Source of the DNA: Filomicrobium insigne | GTDB taxonomy: Bacteria; Pseudomonadota; Alphaproteobacteria; Rhizobiales; Hyphomicrobiaceae | Direction: 5' to 3' | Assembly: GCF_900104305.1 (NCBI RefSeq) | Contig: NZ_FNJC01000002.1 | Span: forward strand, 310,001 to 374,000 | DNA: 64,000 bases | In this document: positions 1-9,543 of the stretch, piece after piece | How positions within the stretch are numbered: the first letter of the stretch is position 1 | How the letters are laid out: each line of letters opens with the position of its first letter | Notes under the pieces: model-generated | What the model was told of the DNA's origin: nothing | The model's input: the letters and a program-made list of their open reading frames with translations, nothing else | The model's database searches: none | Translations under genes and position numbers: made by a program

Positions 1-1
1 G

Positions 2-61
2 ACCGTTACAGCAGGAAGCGATGCTGTGCTCGGCCTTGAACCGACCGCGCTCTCCGCATGA
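2..61 (+). CDS. C-terminal end of an unidentified gene (5' partial)
   Basis: The frame starting at base 2 is open to a TGA at 59-61 that overlaps the ATG of the next gene in an ATGA junction. Only 19 residues are visible (ending LGLEPTALSA), too few to assign a family. The ATGA overlap is the usual mark of translational coupling, so the upstream gene probably shares an operon with the crotonase gene. It could also be a chance open frame, since 60 bases without a stop is common in GC-rich DNA. Confidence 0.4.
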   Translation, partial: TVTAGSDAVLGLEPTALSA

Positions 62-825
62 GCAAACTCGTCGAAGGTCAGGTTACAAATCACGTCCAGG
101 TGCTGCGTCTCTCACGGCCAGAGAAGAAGAACGCGATCAATGCAGAAATGTATCGCGCTCTTTCTGACGCCTTGGAACACGGCGATGCGTCGGACGATGT
201 CAGGGTCCATGTCATCGTCGGCAGCGAAGGCACGTTCTCGGCAGGCAACGACCTGACGGATTTCTTGAAGACCGATGAGAACCGCGATGACGCCATGGCC
301 GAGGTACTGCGCTTCATTCACCTCCTGCCCCACATCCGCAAACCGCTGCTCGCAGCCGTTGACGGACTCGCGGTGGGCATCGGAACCACATTGCTGTTCC
401 ATTGCGATCTGGTGTTCGCCAGCGACCGTGCCACCTTTTCAACCCCCTTTGTTGATTTGGGTCTCGTACCCGAAGCAGGATCAAGTTTGCTCGGACCACT
501 GCAGCTGGGCTACGCGCGTGCATTCGAACTTCTCGTTCTTGGCAAACCCTTCTCTTCTGAACGAATGCGCGAAGCAGGTCTCATCAATGCCGTCGTGCCG
601 CCGGATGAACTGGAACAGGCAGCGCTCGCAGCAGCTGCGGGCCTGGCGGCAAAGCCTCCTCACGCGCTCGCGATATCTCGCCGCCTGCTCCGGGGAAATC
701 CAACCACCGTCCAAAATCGCATCCGAGAGGAAGCCGAACACTTCGCTGAGCGCCTCAAAGCACCCGAAACTGTTGAAGCGCTGACAACATTCACACAAAA
801 ACGGCCGCCAAATTTCTTAAAGTAA
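58..825 (+). CDS. Crotonase-superfamily protein, enoyl-CoA isomerase-like
   Basis: The 255-residue protein has the crotonase fold signatures: the first oxyanion-hole loop FSAGND at 60-65 and the second at about 103-110 (DGLAVGIG). The two glutamates of classical enoyl-CoA hydratase (in GGGxE and PEI) are replaced by Thr111 and Phe131. Instead there is a Glu139 in LVPEAGSS, the position used by delta3,delta2-enoyl-CoA isomerases of the ECI2/PECI group, whose TPF...PE..SS pattern it matches. I therefore infer a double-bond isomerase serving oxidation of unsaturated fatty acids rather than a hydratase. No clear Shine-Dalgarno sequence precedes the ATG, consistent with coupling to the upstream frame. 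Substrate unknown. Confidence 0.85.
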   Translation: MSKLVEGQVTNHVQVLRLSRPEKKNAINAEMYRALSDALEHGDASDDVRVHVIVGSEGTFSAGNDLTDFLKTDENRDDAMAEVLRFIHLLPHIRKPLLAAVDGLAVGIGTTLLFHCDLVFASDRATFSTPFVDLGLVPEAGSSLLGPLQLGYARAFELLVLGKPFSSERMREAGLINAVVPPDELEQAALAAAAGLAAKPPHALAISRRLLRGNPTTVQNRIREEAEHFAERLKAPETVEALTTFTQKRPPNFLK

Positions 826-883
826 CAATCATTCGGCTGAAAATAGCCCAACGGAAGTGCTAGCCTGAGGGAGAGAGAGGAAT

Positions 884-2425
884 ATGGCTAGCGGGATGAG
901 ATTGAAGCGCCTGAAACACTTTGTGAGCCTAGTCATGGTCATCGGCCTCGTGTTAACGGCATCCGTCAATCACGCCGGCGCCAACTGGCTGACCAAGCTC
1001 TTGAAGGAGGCCGGTGACGCTGGCGTCGACGCCGGCCGCATCGGGAGCAAGCTCGCCGTGACGTCCCTCGATGACGCCGCGTCCGTCGTCTCAAAACTCC
1101 CCCACGCACCCGGAAGTGTCGCGCTCGCGACCCACGCGACACCCGAAGGCCACTGGAAATTTGTCAATCGCAAGGGCGAAATCTTCACGGCCGGAAACGC
1201 CGACGAGATGACCCGTGTTGTCCCCGCACTCGCCCCGGAACTGGCAGGCAGCAGCCCGGGACTCGCACTCTATCTGTCCGAAGAAACGCTCTTCACCCAG
1301 CGCCAACTGCTTCGAGACTTGCCCGAAAAGGCAAAGCTCCATGTCGTGGTGGATGGAAAAGCCTATCCTGTGTTGCGCCGGGTGGGGCCAAAGGATTCCG
1401 CCCTAGTTGAAGTTCGCCCCAACGTCGTACTCGAAGCGCAGGACCGAACGCTGTTCAAGGAAGCGATTTGGCAGCTCTCCCGGAACCTGTCGAAAGCCGA
1501 CGTGCGCATTCTGTCCATGACGGAAGCCGGCCCACGCACTTTAGCGGCATCACGAAAATTCGACAAAGCCGGACGATCGGTTCTAGTCGAACCTATAGAT
1601 CCCAATCACGTCATCACAAGCCTTGATGCATTGCGGGGGCAGACGGTCGTCGTCACGGGGCGCGTCGAGGGCAACATGCTCAACGTGAAACCGATCTCGG
1701 GCATCTCACGCAACATTCCGCTGGAGAATTTGAAGTCGGCAGCCGCAGCAAACGACATCAATCTCGTCGTGCTCGCAACGTCGTCTCCCGCACAGCCAGG
1801 CAGCCGCAACTGGTTCTGGCAATCAATAGAGGTGAGCGGCCTGCGCGACGCACTGAAACGAGCCACATACGCTGACTTTCTTGATGCCCTCGGCGCCCAG
1901 CATGGAAAGCTTGAGCTCTCTGCAACCAAACAGAGTTCATCACGCATTCGGATCGATGCCGTTCCATACGATCACACCCCCGGCACGCAAGATATGTTCG
2001 GCGACATCCTTGGAGAGGTGGTTTCAAACGTGACAGGAAATGTCGCCACCGCCGCGGTCGAAGCACACGTAAACTCACGGGAACGGCAAACGGAACTGGA
2101 CCTGCGCATCATCCCGAACATTCCCTCTACGATCCAGTTCGCTTATCTCTTCAGCCTAGTCGCCGGACTGATTGGGTTTAATGTCGTCCGAGACTGGTGG
2201 GCCCGTGTCTGGCCAAAAATGAAGCGGGAAAGCTTTGCAAACACCGCGGGCTACTATGCGACGCGGATCTTGAAACTGGTGGTGTTTTTGATTGCGTTTA
2301 TGCCCCTCGTTGGCGTGCCCGCGGCTCTCGTGAGTATAATACAGCAGCTTTGGGCCATCGTAACTTTGCCCTGGCGCATTCTGACCTGGATATTCGGCTT
2401 CAGGCGAACCGGCGACGCCCAATAG
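884..2425 (+). CDS. Unknown exported protein with two C-terminal membrane segments
   Basis: I do not recognise this 513-residue protein. It begins with a signal-peptide-like segment (basic MRLKRLKH, then a hydrophobic stretch to about residue 33, AGA-N junction), continues with roughly 380 soluble residues, and ends with two hydrophobic segments at about 416-437 and 461-495. The likely topology is a periplasmic body held by a C-terminal hairpin. A purine-rich GAGAGAGAGG lies directly before the ATG at a proper distance. No catalytic motif or repeat stands out. It sits 58 bases after the crotonase and 53 before an SDR, all on one strand, so an operon is possible. Confidence 0.75.
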   Translation: MASGMRLKRLKHFVSLVMVIGLVLTASVNHAGANWLTKLLKEAGDAGVDAGRIGSKLAVTSLDDAASVVSKLPHAPGSVALATHATPEGHWKFVNRKGEIFTAGNADEMTRVVPALAPELAGSSPGLALYLSEETLFTQRQLLRDLPEKAKLHVVVDGKAYPVLRRVGPKDSALVEVRPNVVLEAQDRTLFKEAIWQLSRNLSKADVRILSMTEAGPRTLAASRKFDKAGRSVLVEPIDPNHVITSLDALRGQTVVVTGRVEGNMLNVKPISGISRNIPLENLKSAAAANDINLVVLATSSPAQPGSRNWFWQSIEVSGLRDALKRATYADFLDALGAQHGKLELSATKQSSSRIRIDAVPYDHTPGTQDMFGDILGEVVSNVTGNVATAAVEAHVNSRERQTELDLRIIPNIPSTIQFAYLFSLVAGLIGFNVVRDWWARVWPKMKRESFANTAGYYATRILKLVVFLIAFMPLVGVPAALVSIIQQLWAIVTLPWRILTWIFGFRRTGDAQ

Positions 2426-2478
2426 CAACCCATGCTCCGCAATAACAAATGGGGCGGATGTGATCCTAGAGACGAGCC

Positions 2479-3378
2479 ATGGCAAACCTCCATTCCAAGA
2501 CATTATTTGTAACGGGCGCCAGCCGTGGCATCGGCTTGGCGATCGCGTTACGGGCAGCACGCGATGGTGCCAACGTTGCCATTGCCGCCAAAACGGCTGA
2601 GCCCCATCCGAAACTCGAAGGCACGATCTTCTCAGCCGCTGAAGAAATCGAAAAGGCAGGTGGCAAAGCCTTGGCGATCCAATGCGACATCCGCAGTGAA
2701 GAGCAGATCGAGGAAGCCGTCGCGCGCACCGCGAAAACCTTCGGCGGCATCGACATTTGCGTAAATAACGCGTCGGCGATCTCGCTAACACCGCTTGCGG
2801 AGACCGAGGCAAAGCGTCTCGATCTCATGTACGCCATCAACACGCGCGGGACATTGCTCGTCACTAAAGCTTGCTTGCCCCACCTCAAGCTTGCTGCCAA
2901 TCCGCATGTGCTGATGTTATCGCCACCGCTTGACATGCAGCCGCAGTGGTTTGCCGGGCATGTTGGCTATTCCATAGCCAAGTATGGCATGAGCTTAGCG
3001 GTTCTCGGGCTGGCGCGCGAACTGGCGCCCGATGGGATCGCAGTCAACGCCCTGTGGCCGCGCACCACCATCGCGACCGCTGCCATCCGCAACGTTCTCG
3101 GAGGCGACCAATTGATCAATATGAGCCGCACCCCGGACATTTTGGCGGATGCAGCTCACCTGATCTTCTCTCAGCCGGCCTCGGAATTCACCGGCAACTT
3201 CCTGATCGACGACACGTTTCTATACGAAACGGGCAATGTAACGGATTTCGAAGGTTACAGCGTTACGCCAGGCCAGATGCTCGCTCCGGATTTCTTTGTA
3301 CCGGCCAGATCCTTGCCGCCGCCCGGGGTGAACATCGCCCCCGCCGCCATACTTTCAAAGCTAGGAACCAAAGCCTAG
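2479..3378 (+). CDS. Short-chain dehydrogenase/reductase, HSDL2-like
   Basis: Classical SDR features are present: the cofactor loop TGASRGIG at 12-19, NNAS at about 96-99 and the catalytic YxxxK (YSIAK) at about 164. At 299 residues it is longer than a typical 250-residue SDR; the extra length is a C-terminal extension of about 60 residues after the Rossmann core. The long loop after the TGxxxGxG strand (AKTAEPHPKLEGTI) is typical of the hydroxysteroid-dehydrogenase-like-protein-2 (HSDL2) branch, which is linked to fatty-acid metabolism. Its position near an enoyl-CoA isomerase-like gene fits that link, but the substrate is not known. Confidence 0.85.
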   Translation: MANLHSKTLFVTGASRGIGLAIALRAARDGANVAIAAKTAEPHPKLEGTIFSAAEEIEKAGGKALAIQCDIRSEEQIEEAVARTAKTFGGIDICVNNASAISLTPLAETEAKRLDLMYAINTRGTLLVTKACLPHLKLAANPHVLMLSPPLDMQPQWFAGHVGYSIAKYGMSLAVLGLARELAPDGIAVNALWPRTTIATAAIRNVLGGDQLINMSRTPDILADAAHLIFSQPASEFTGNFLIDDTFLYETGNVTDFEGYSVTPGQMLAPDFFVPARSLPPPGVNIAPAAILSKLGTKA

Positions 3379-3488
3379 AAAGGTCGAAACGACTGGCTTT
3401 CTTCGCGTTGGACGTAATTTTAGTCTAGCATGGCCTGAAGCCTCGCCCGCCAAACGAACAGGTTCCTCAAAGGACAGCGCTCGCCGAC

Positions 3489-4439
3489 ATGTCGACACTC
3501 CTCGTTACGCACCCCTCGTTTCTCAATCACGATACGGGCCCCGGTCACCCCGAGCGTCCCGATCGCATGCGCGCGATCGATAAAGTACTCGCCCATGAGT
3601 ACTTCACCGACTTGACGCGTAAAGAAGCCCCCATGCGCGACGATGTCGAAGAACAAATCCTTTTGGCGCACCCAACGAGCTATTTGGCCCATATCCGCGC
3701 TCAGCGGCCCGGAGAGGGGGAAGGACGCATCTACCTCGACGGCGATACGCTGATGTCGCCGGGAAGTTGGGAAGCTGCTTTGCGGGCCGTTGGAGCCGGT
3801 TTAATGGCCGTTGATGAAGTGATGGACCCAGCGTCAGACATCAAGAACGCTTTCTGTCAGGTCCGTCCTTGCGGCCACCATGCCGAAACGGACAAGGCCA
3901 TGGGCTTCTGCTTGTTTGCCAATGCCGCGATCGCCGCGAAATATGCACGCCAGAAACACGGCGTTGAGCGCGTCGCCGTTGTCGATTTCGATGTCCACCA
4001 TGGCAACGGCACTCAGGACATCTTCTGGAGCGACAAAAACCTGTTCTTCTCCTCAACGCACCAGATGCCGCTTTTTCCAGGCACGGGCGCGCTCTCGGAG
4101 ACCGGAGTCGGCAATATCTGGAACGCCCCTTTACGCAGTGGCGATGGTGGCGAACGATTCCGCGAAGCCATGGAAAGCCGTATTCTCCCGGCACTGAAGA
4201 ACTTCTCGCCGGACCTGATCATCATTTCCGCGGGCTTCGACGCCCATGAAGCCGACCCGCTGGCGAGCTTGCGCCTCGTGGAAGCCGACTTTATGTGGGT
4301 TACAGAGAAACTCACCGAAGCGGCTGACCGCCATTGCGATGGTCGGATCGTTTCGCTTCTCGAAGGGGGCTATGATCTGACAGCTCTCGCCCGTTCCGTC
4401 GCAGTCCACGTTCGCACCTTGATGGACGCGGCTGAATAA
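3489..4439 (+). CDS. Histone deacetylase-family zinc amidohydrolase
   Basis: The 316-residue protein carries the arginase/deacetylase-fold motifs of class II HDAC-like bacterial enzymes: GHPERPDR near the N-terminus, the catalytic His pair in PCGHHAETD (about 127-135), the zinc-binding DFDVHHGNGTQ (about 166-176), the third metal ligand in GFDAHEADP (about 248-256) and the C-terminal EGGYD. All expected ligands and the catalytic histidines are present, so it should be active. Bacterial members remove acetyl groups from acetylpolyamines, other small acetylated amines or acetylated lysines; the sequence does not tell which. It lies directly upstream of xseB and dxs on the same strand, an arrangement I know from other Rhizobiales. 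Confidence 0.93.
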   Translation: MSTLLVTHPSFLNHDTGPGHPERPDRMRAIDKVLAHEYFTDLTRKEAPMRDDVEEQILLAHPTSYLAHIRAQRPGEGEGRIYLDGDTLMSPGSWEAALRAVGAGLMAVDEVMDPASDIKNAFCQVRPCGHHAETDKAMGFCLFANAAIAAKYARQKHGVERVAVVDFDVHHGNGTQDIFWSDKNLFFSSTHQMPLFPGTGALSETGVGNIWNAPLRSGDGGERFREAMESRILPALKNFSPDLIIISAGFDAHEADPLASLRLVEADFMWVTEKLTEAADRHCDGRIVSLLEGGYDLTALARSVAVHVRTLMDAAE

Positions 4440-4500
4440 ACGACGTTTTCCCGAATCAACGTAAAACGCCCCAAGTTTAAGGACGAACAACCGGACATCC

Positions 4501-4764
4501 ATGACCACCAATCAGAAATCAGAGCCGCAAGCCGACATTGCAAGTATGACCTTCGAGCGTGCCCTCAAGGAGCTCGAAACGATTGTCGGCCGACTGGAAC
4601 GCGGGGATGTGGAACTCGAAGAGTCCATCACGATATATGAACGCGGAGAGGCTTTGAGAGCCCACTGCGACAAGCTTTTGCGGCAAGCGGAAGCGAAGGT
4701 TGAGAAGATCACTCTGGACACGAACGGGAATCCGGCCGGCACCGAGCCGCTCGATCCCACATAA
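4501..4764 (+). CDS. xseB: Exodeoxyribonuclease VII small subunit
   Basis: The 87-residue protein matches the XseB family in length and core sequence: [18 protein letters not shown] followed by [18 protein letters not shown] and [11 protein letters not shown]. XseB forms a helical hairpin and binds XseA; the complex degrades single-stranded DNA from both ends during repair. The acidic GDVELEES segment is the family hallmark. No xseA is present in this window, so the large subunit must be encoded elsewhere. The gene lies between the deacetylase and dxs; xseB-dxs linkage is common in Proteobacteria (often with ispA between). Confidence 0.95.
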   Translation: MTTNQKSEPQADIASMTFERALKELETIVGRLERGDVELEESITIYERGEALRAHCDKLLRQAEAKVEKITLDTNGNPAGTEPLDPT

Positions 4765-4985
4765 ACCGAGCTTGAAAGTCCGCGGCGATCGGCTCACGAC
4801 CACGTGCTTTTCATCTGCGCTCTGCACAGATAGTGTGGCCGTTCGACGCAAAGCCGGCTCGATCCGCTCGCTCCGCTTCTCGTTAGCAAAGATCGCAACC
4901 TAAAAGACCTTATCGTGCTATGCCGGTACAAATGCTTTAAACCGGCCGTTTGAATGCAAACTAAGCAAGGAAGCGTAGTAAGAGC

Positions 4986-6902
4986 GTGCCAACGACACCG
5001 TTACTCGATCTCATAAAGTTCCCCGAGGACCTACGGGCGCTTCCAGAAAGCGACCTCAACCAGGTCGCCGACGAGCTCCGACAGGAAACAATCGACGCCG
5101 TCTCGGTGACCGGCGGCCACCTGGGTGCCGGACTGGGTGTAATCGAGCTAACCGTTGCCCTCCACTGGGTATTCGACACGCCACGTGACCGCCTCATCTG
5201 GGACGTTGGTCACCAGACATACCCCCACAAGATTTTGACCGGGCGCCGCGACCAGATCCGCACACTGCGCCAACCTGGCGGCCTGTCCGGTTTCACCAAG
5301 CGCGATGAAAGTCCTTACGACCCATTCGGCGCCGCCCACTCCTCAACGTCGATTTCTGCCGGCCACGGCATGGCCGTGGGACGGGATCTCGCAGGCAGAG
5401 ATAACAATGTCATCGCCGTTATCGGCGACGGCGCGATGTCGGCGGGCATGGCTTATGAGGCGCTCAACAATGCCGGCGCCAGCGACGAGCGCTTGATCGT
5501 CATCCTCAACGACAACGATATGTCCATCGCGCCGCCTACAGGCGCGCTATCATCGTATCTCGCCCGCATCACATCCAGTGGCACCTACCTCTACATGCGT
5601 GACATCGCCAAGCAGTTGGCGAAACGTCTCCCAAAAAGTTGGGAACGTCGCGCGGCGCGCGTTGAGGAGTACACCCGCCACCTGTGGCAGGGTGGGATGT
5701 GGTTCGAGGAGCTCGGCTTTTATTACGTCGGCCCCATTGACGGTCACGATCTGAGCCAGCTGCTCCCCGTCCTGAAAAACGTGCGCGATGCACGCCAGGG
5801 CCCAATCCTGGTGCATGTCGTCACCAAGAAGGGCAAAGGCTACCCGCCGGCTGAGGAGTCCGAGGACAAGTACCACGGCGTTGGCAAGTTCAACGTCATT
5901 ACCGGAGCACAGGACAAACCGAAGTCCAACGCGCCGAGCTACACCAAGGTCTTCGCCAAAAGCTTAGTCGAGGAAGCACGCAGAGACCCAAGCATCGTTG
6001 CTGTTACCGCGGCCATGCCTTCCGGAACGGGATTGGACCTGTTCGGCGAAGAATTCCCGAACCGTATGTTCGATGTCGGCATCGCGGAGCAACACGCTGT
6101 CACCTTCGCCGCCGGTCTGGCGACAGAAGGCTTCAAACCTTTCGCCGCGATTTATTCGACGTTCCTTCAGCGCGCGTATGACCAAGTCGTGCACGACGTG
6201 GCGATCCAAAAGTTGCCTGTGCGTTTTGCGATCGATCGTGCAGGGTTCGTCGGCGCTGACGGTCCGACCCATGCCGGCTCATTTGATATTGCGTTCCTCG
6301 GCTGCTTGCCTGAGTTCGTCATCATGGCCGCAGCCGACGAGGCCGAGCTTAAGCACATGGTCGCCACCGCGGTGACAATCGACGATCGGCCTTCTGCCTT
6401 CCGCTACCCACGCGGAGACGGCGTCGGCGTTGAACTTCCCGAGCGCGGCATACCGCTCGAAATTGGCAAGGGTCGCATCCTGCGCGAAGGCTCGACGATT
6501 GCGATTCTTTCGCTCGGCACACGGCTCGCGGAATCTCTCAAAGCCGCCGAACAGCTTGCAGCATTTGGCCTGTCAGCCACCGTGGCCGACGCACGCTTTG
6601 CCAAACCGCTTGACAAAGACCTCGTGAATAACCTCGCGCGCAATCACGAAGTGCTTATCACTATTGAAGAAGGCTCCGTTGGTGGTTTCGGCAGCTTCGT
6701 GTTGCAGCACTTGGCCGAAAACGGCCTGCTCGACAGTGGACTGAAAGTCCGGCCAATGGTGATGCCCGACATCTTCGTCGATCACGCCAAACCTGACCAA
6801 ATGTATGCGAACGCTGGGCTGGCCGCGGCAGGCATCGTGGAAACGGCCTTCAAAGCGCTCGGCCGGGAAAACCTTTTGATGGACTCATCGGACCGCGCCT
6901 GA
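4986..6902 (+). CDS. dxs: 1-deoxy-D-xylulose-5-phosphate synthase
   Basis: DXS condenses pyruvate and glyceraldehyde 3-phosphate in the first step of the MEP isoprenoid pathway. The 638-residue length is normal. The N-terminal thiamine-diphosphate module shows [11 protein letters not shown], the GDG...NN motif (GDGAMSAG, then EALNNAG, about 146-164) and LNDNDMSI; the transketolase pyrimidine domain shows the catalytic Glu in GIAEQHAV (about 363-370); the C-terminal transketolase domain follows (EEGSVGGFG). The start is GTG, with AAGGAAG about 13 bases upstream. It is preceded by a 221-base non-coding stretch, so it may have its own promoter despite following xseB. Confidence 0.97.
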   Translation: MPTTPLLDLIKFPEDLRALPESDLNQVADELRQETIDAVSVTGGHLGAGLGVIELTVALHWVFDTPRDRLIWDVGHQTYPHKILTGRRDQIRTLRQPGGLSGFTKRDESPYDPFGAAHSSTSISAGHGMAVGRDLAGRDNNVIAVIGDGAMSAGMAYEALNNAGASDERLIVILNDNDMSIAPPTGALSSYLARITSSGTYLYMRDIAKQLAKRLPKSWERRAARVEEYTRHLWQGGMWFEELGFYYVGPIDGHDLSQLLPVLKNVRDARQGPILVHVVTKKGKGYPPAEESEDKYHGVGKFNVITGAQDKPKSNAPSYTKVFAKSLVEEARRDPSIVAVTAAMPSGTGLDLFGEEFPNRMFDVGIAEQHAVTFAAGLATEGFKPFAAIYSTFLQRAYDQVVHDVAIQKLPVRFAIDRAGFVGADGPTHAGSFDIAFLGCLPEFVIMAAADEAELKHMVATAVTIDDRPSAFRYPRGDGVGVELPERGIPLEIGKGRILREGSTIAILSLGTRLAESLKAAEQLAAFGLSATVADARFAKPLDKDLVNNLARNHEVLITIEEGSVGGFGSFVLQHLAENGLLDSGLKVRPMVMPDIFVDHAKPDQMYANAGLAAAGIVETAFKALGRENLLMDSSDRA

Positions 6903-6995
6903 TCCCGTTCGAATGGTTGTCCGCGTTGTAGTGGCCTGCCACTTACATGGCAGCCATCGCCTGTCGCGTGACGGCGTTGTTATTCAAATTTATAT

Positions 6996-7017
6996 CGCGA
7001 CAAAATCGCGTCTTTTC
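6996..7017 (+). terminator. Possible intrinsic terminator after dxs
   Basis: A short perfect stem CGCGA/TCGCG (6996-7000 with 7006-7010, loop CAAAA) is followed by TCTTTTCT. The stem is only five pairs, so termination may be weak. It lies between dxs and the convergent gene at 7049-7891. Confidence 0.4.
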
Positions 7018-7048
7018 TGCCGCCTTCATACACGCGCACACCCATTTC

Positions 7049-7891
7049 CTAGTCTTTTTTAGGTGTTGCGTCAGACGCGGCTTTCCCTTCCGCCTCGGAT
7101 TTTCCTCCATCCTCCTTGGATGGTTTCGCATTGCTATCCGCTTTAGATGTTTCCGGCTTTTCAGCGCTCTTATCAGGGTCGGGTTTCTTTACGACCTTCG
7201 TATCGTTTTCAGTATCTTTGGCCTTCTTGTCCTTACCCTTTTTCTTTTTGTCCTTTTCACTTTCAGGCCCGTAGTCCGCCGGGCAGGTTTTGTGGACAAA
7301 TTTATTGATCTCTTTGACCATTTCGCTGTGAAAGATCCCGAGCGTATCTTCCAGCTTTGCTGTCGTCCAAACGAGCCCCTTGAGCAGCGTCGGACCGTCC
7401 AGCTCCTTCAATCCGACCCAGGCCTTCTTCACGCGCCCCCCCTCGAACTTCAGCTTCGGCTTCAAAACAGCGCGTACCGGCTCGATCCCGTTTCCGGTCT
7501 CCACATCGCAATGCACAACATGCGGCCGTGCTTCGAATGTGAACTTAGGCTGCGTCAGGGCTTTAACAATAACTCGCTTCGGGATGCGCACGCTCACTTT
7601 GCAGCGCGCATCACCAAACGACCATTTGATCTGTTTTGAATCGGCGCCTTCTTTGATCTTAGCCTTGCCCCACGTCTTCCCAAGGTCGCACTTGAGAGCA
7701 CCCTTTTCCTTGGGTTTATCAACGATAAGCCGACATATCTGGGCTTCGCAGGCTTTGCGGCCGTCCTTTTCATCGTCGGTTTCTTCGAGAGCCACCGCCG
7801 GTCGGACAGCCAACGCACCAACAAAAATGCCAAAAGCCATCAACTGAGCGATACTTGAGCCTTGCTTGACACACGACTGAGACCGGGACAT
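7049..7891 (-). CDS. Unknown secreted protein with lysine-rich tail
   Basis: A 280-residue protein with a signal peptide (to about residue 35, RPAVA-LEE) and a body of about 170 residues holding several cysteines (KACEAQICR, KCDLG, RCKV, HCDV, KTCP). From about residue 205 to the end it is a disordered Lys/Asp/Glu/Ser/Pro tail, strongly basic in its first part (EKDKKKKGKDKKAKD). I chose the ATG at 7891 because AAAGGG lies eight bases upstream; a GTG one codon earlier is possible. The paired cysteines suggest disulfides in the periplasm. I do not recognise the family. It is convergent with dxs. Confidence 0.75.
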   Translation of the reverse strand: MSRSQSCVKQGSSIAQLMAFGIFVGALAVRPAVALEETDDEKDGRKACEAQICRLIVDKPKEKGALKCDLGKTWGKAKIKEGADSKQIKWSFGDARCKVSVRIPKRVIVKALTQPKFTFEARPHVVHCDVETGNGIEPVRAVLKPKLKFEGGRVKKAWVGLKELDGPTLLKGLVWTTAKLEDTLGIFHSEMVKEINKFVHKTCPADYGPESEKDKKKKGKDKKAKDTENDTKVVKKPDPDKSAEKPETSKADSNAKPSKEDGGKSEAEGKAASDATPKKD

Positions 7892-8065
7892 CACAAAACC
7901 CTTTGATTGTTTCTCGCCAACGCTCTAGACCTCGAAAAAGCGGCGGACTGGCGGCAATCGGCCGGCATGCGCCGGTACAATCGCGTGACGCGAAATCCAA
8001 CGCGTGCGACGAGTGATCCAAAGCGCCGTAATACGGCAGGTAGAACCCAGTAGGAGGGGATGAGA

Positions 8066-8215
8066 ATGAGCATTGATCTTTCTGGTGCGGGTGGCCATCC
8101 GGACATGGACTACAATGAGCACGCGCGTACGTACCGCGCATTCCTCCGTGCAACCCAGATTATGGTCGTACTTCTAGTACTTTTGTTGGCCGGTATGGCG
8201 ATATTCCTGGTCTAG
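8066..8215 (+). CDS. Bacterial aa3-type cytochrome c oxidase subunit IV-like small membrane protein
   Basis: This 49-residue protein is shorter than usual gene-calling limits. It starts MSIDLSGAGGHPDMDYNEH, continues RTYRAFLRATQ and ends in one membrane helix (MVVLLVLLLAGMAIFLV). The pattern of a short polar N-terminus with MDYxEH followed by TYxxF and a single helix is that of the bacterial aa3-type oxidase subunit IV family, which wraps the core oxidase complex. A strong AGGAGGGG (8052-8059) favours the ATG at 8066 over the ATG at 8060. In many Rhizobiales this small gene lies directly before pntAA, as here. Confidence 0.85.
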   Translation: MSIDLSGAGGHPDMDYNEHARTYRAFLRATQIMVVLLVLLLAGMAIFLV

Positions 8216-8270
8216 CCTTCATTAGATTTTGCCTATATGGTTTGGCAAATGAAGAGGGATAAACGCTAGT

Positions 8271-8333
8271 CGGTTATTCAATAACCGAGGACCCCATGAC
8301 GGGTTCGCGTTCCACGCGAGCCCGTTGTTTTTT
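8271..8333 (+). promoter_or_regulatory. Tandem hairpins with intrinsic terminator in the pntAA leader
   Basis: Hairpin 1 is a perfect seven-pair stem, CGGTTAT/ATAACCG (8271-8287, loop TCA). Hairpin 2 pairs 8299-8310 with 8314-8325 (12 pairs, one G-U, loop TCC) and is followed by TGTTTTTT (8326-8333), a textbook intrinsic terminator. It ends only 51 bases before the pntAA start. It may simply end the subunit IV transcript, or it may act as an attenuator, since the remaining gap is short for a separate promoter and I see no convincing one in it. Confidence 0.7.
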
Positions 8334-8384
8334 ATACGGAAGGGATCGCCGAAAAGGCCACCCAAGCACAATCGGACTTTTTTT

Positions 8385-9527
8385 ATGGTCACCATCGCGG
8401 TCACACCAGAAGCTTCAAATGAACCCCGCGTTGCCGTGTCCCCCGATACGGTGAAAAAATTCGTTGCTGCTGGATGTACGGTGGCAATCGTAAGCGGTGC
8501 CGGATTGAGGTCGAGTTTTTCCGACGACGCATACAAAGCACAAGGCGCAGAAATAGTTTCGTCGCCCAATGATGCGTTACCGCGCGCCGATATCCTCCTG
8601 AAAGTGCGGCGTCCCTCACCCGAAGAATTTAATACGCTCAAACCAGGCGCCATCGTCGTCGCGATGCTTGATCCCTACGGACAACGCACTGAAATCGAGA
8701 CGTTGGCCGCCACCAAGGCGACCCTCTTCGCGATGGAATTGATGCCGCGCACGACACGTGCGCAGGCCATGGACGTTCTCTCTAGTCAGGCAAACCTTGC
8801 TGGCTACAAGGCCGTCGTCGATGCTGCTTCGAAATTTGGCGGCGCACTGCCGATGATGATGACGCCCGCAGGCACCGTGCCAGCGGCGAAAACCTTCATC
8901 ATGGGCGTTGGTGTTGCTGGTCTCCAGGCTATCGCGACCGCGCGGCGGCTCGGCGCCATTGTTACCGCAACTGACGTCAGACCCGCGACCAAGGAACAAG
9001 TGCAGTCTCTCGGCGCCAAGTTCATCGCCGTTGAAGACGAGGAATTCCTCCAGGCACAAACAGCGGGCGGCTATGCAAAGCAAATGTCCGCGGCCTATCA
9101 GGCAAAGCAGGCGGAACTTGTCGCAAATCACGTGAAGACCCAGGACATCGTCATCACCACCGCGTTGATCCCTGGCCGCCCAGCCCCACGTCTAATCACG
9201 AGCGACATGGTGGCCAGCATGAAACCTGGCGCCGTCATTATTGACCTCGCAGCGGAACGTGGCGGCAACTGCGAACTCACGAAGCCGGGCGAGACCATCA
9301 CCACGGCAAACGGCGTAAAGATCATCGGTCCGATTAATTTGGCCGGCACCGTTCCCGTAAATGCCTCCAACCTTTACGCGCGGAACTTAGCCGCCTTCGT
9401 GGACCTGATGATCTCCAAGGAAGACAAATCACTCGCAATCGATTGGGATGACGAGCTCATCAAGGGCACGTTGATCGCCAAGGACGGTGAAATCGTCCAT
9501 CCCAGCCTCACGGAAAAGACAGCCTAG
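8385..9527 (+). CDS. pntAA: NAD(P) transhydrogenase subunit alpha part 1
   Basis: This is the soluble NAD(H)-binding domain I of the proton-translocating transhydrogenase, which uses the proton gradient to reduce NADP+ with NADH. The 380-residue protein begins VTIAVTPEASNEPRVAVSP, the conserved N-terminus of the alanine-dehydrogenase/PntA fold, and contains the nucleotide-binding GVGVAGLQA at about 174-182 followed by ATDVRP. A frame extension to a TTG at 8325 would fall inside a terminator hairpin, so I chose the ATG at 8385, although only a T-run and no Shine-Dalgarno precedes it. The alpha subunit is split in two genes, as in Rhodospirillum and other alphaproteobacteria. Confidence 0.96.
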   Translation: MVTIAVTPEASNEPRVAVSPDTVKKFVAAGCTVAIVSGAGLRSSFSDDAYKAQGAEIVSSPNDALPRADILLKVRRPSPEEFNTLKPGAIVVAMLDPYGQRTEIETLAATKATLFAMELMPRTTRAQAMDVLSSQANLAGYKAVVDAASKFGGALPMMMTPAGTVPAAKTFIMGVGVAGLQAIATARRLGAIVTATDVRPATKEQVQSLGAKFIAVEDEEFLQAQTAGGYAKQMSAAYQAKQAELVANHVKTQDIVITTALIPGRPAPRLITSDMVASMKPGAVIIDLAAERGGNCELTKPGETITTANGVKIIGPINLAGTVPVNASNLYARNLAAFVDLMISKEDKSLAIDWDDELIKGTLIAKDGEIVHPSLTEKTA

Positions 9528-9543
9528 GGAACGGAACTAGACG

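Noticed and set aside
8325-8384. TTG start 20 codons upstream for pntAA
   Set aside because: The codon lies in a terminator hairpin and the added residues are not part of the PntA family N-terminus.
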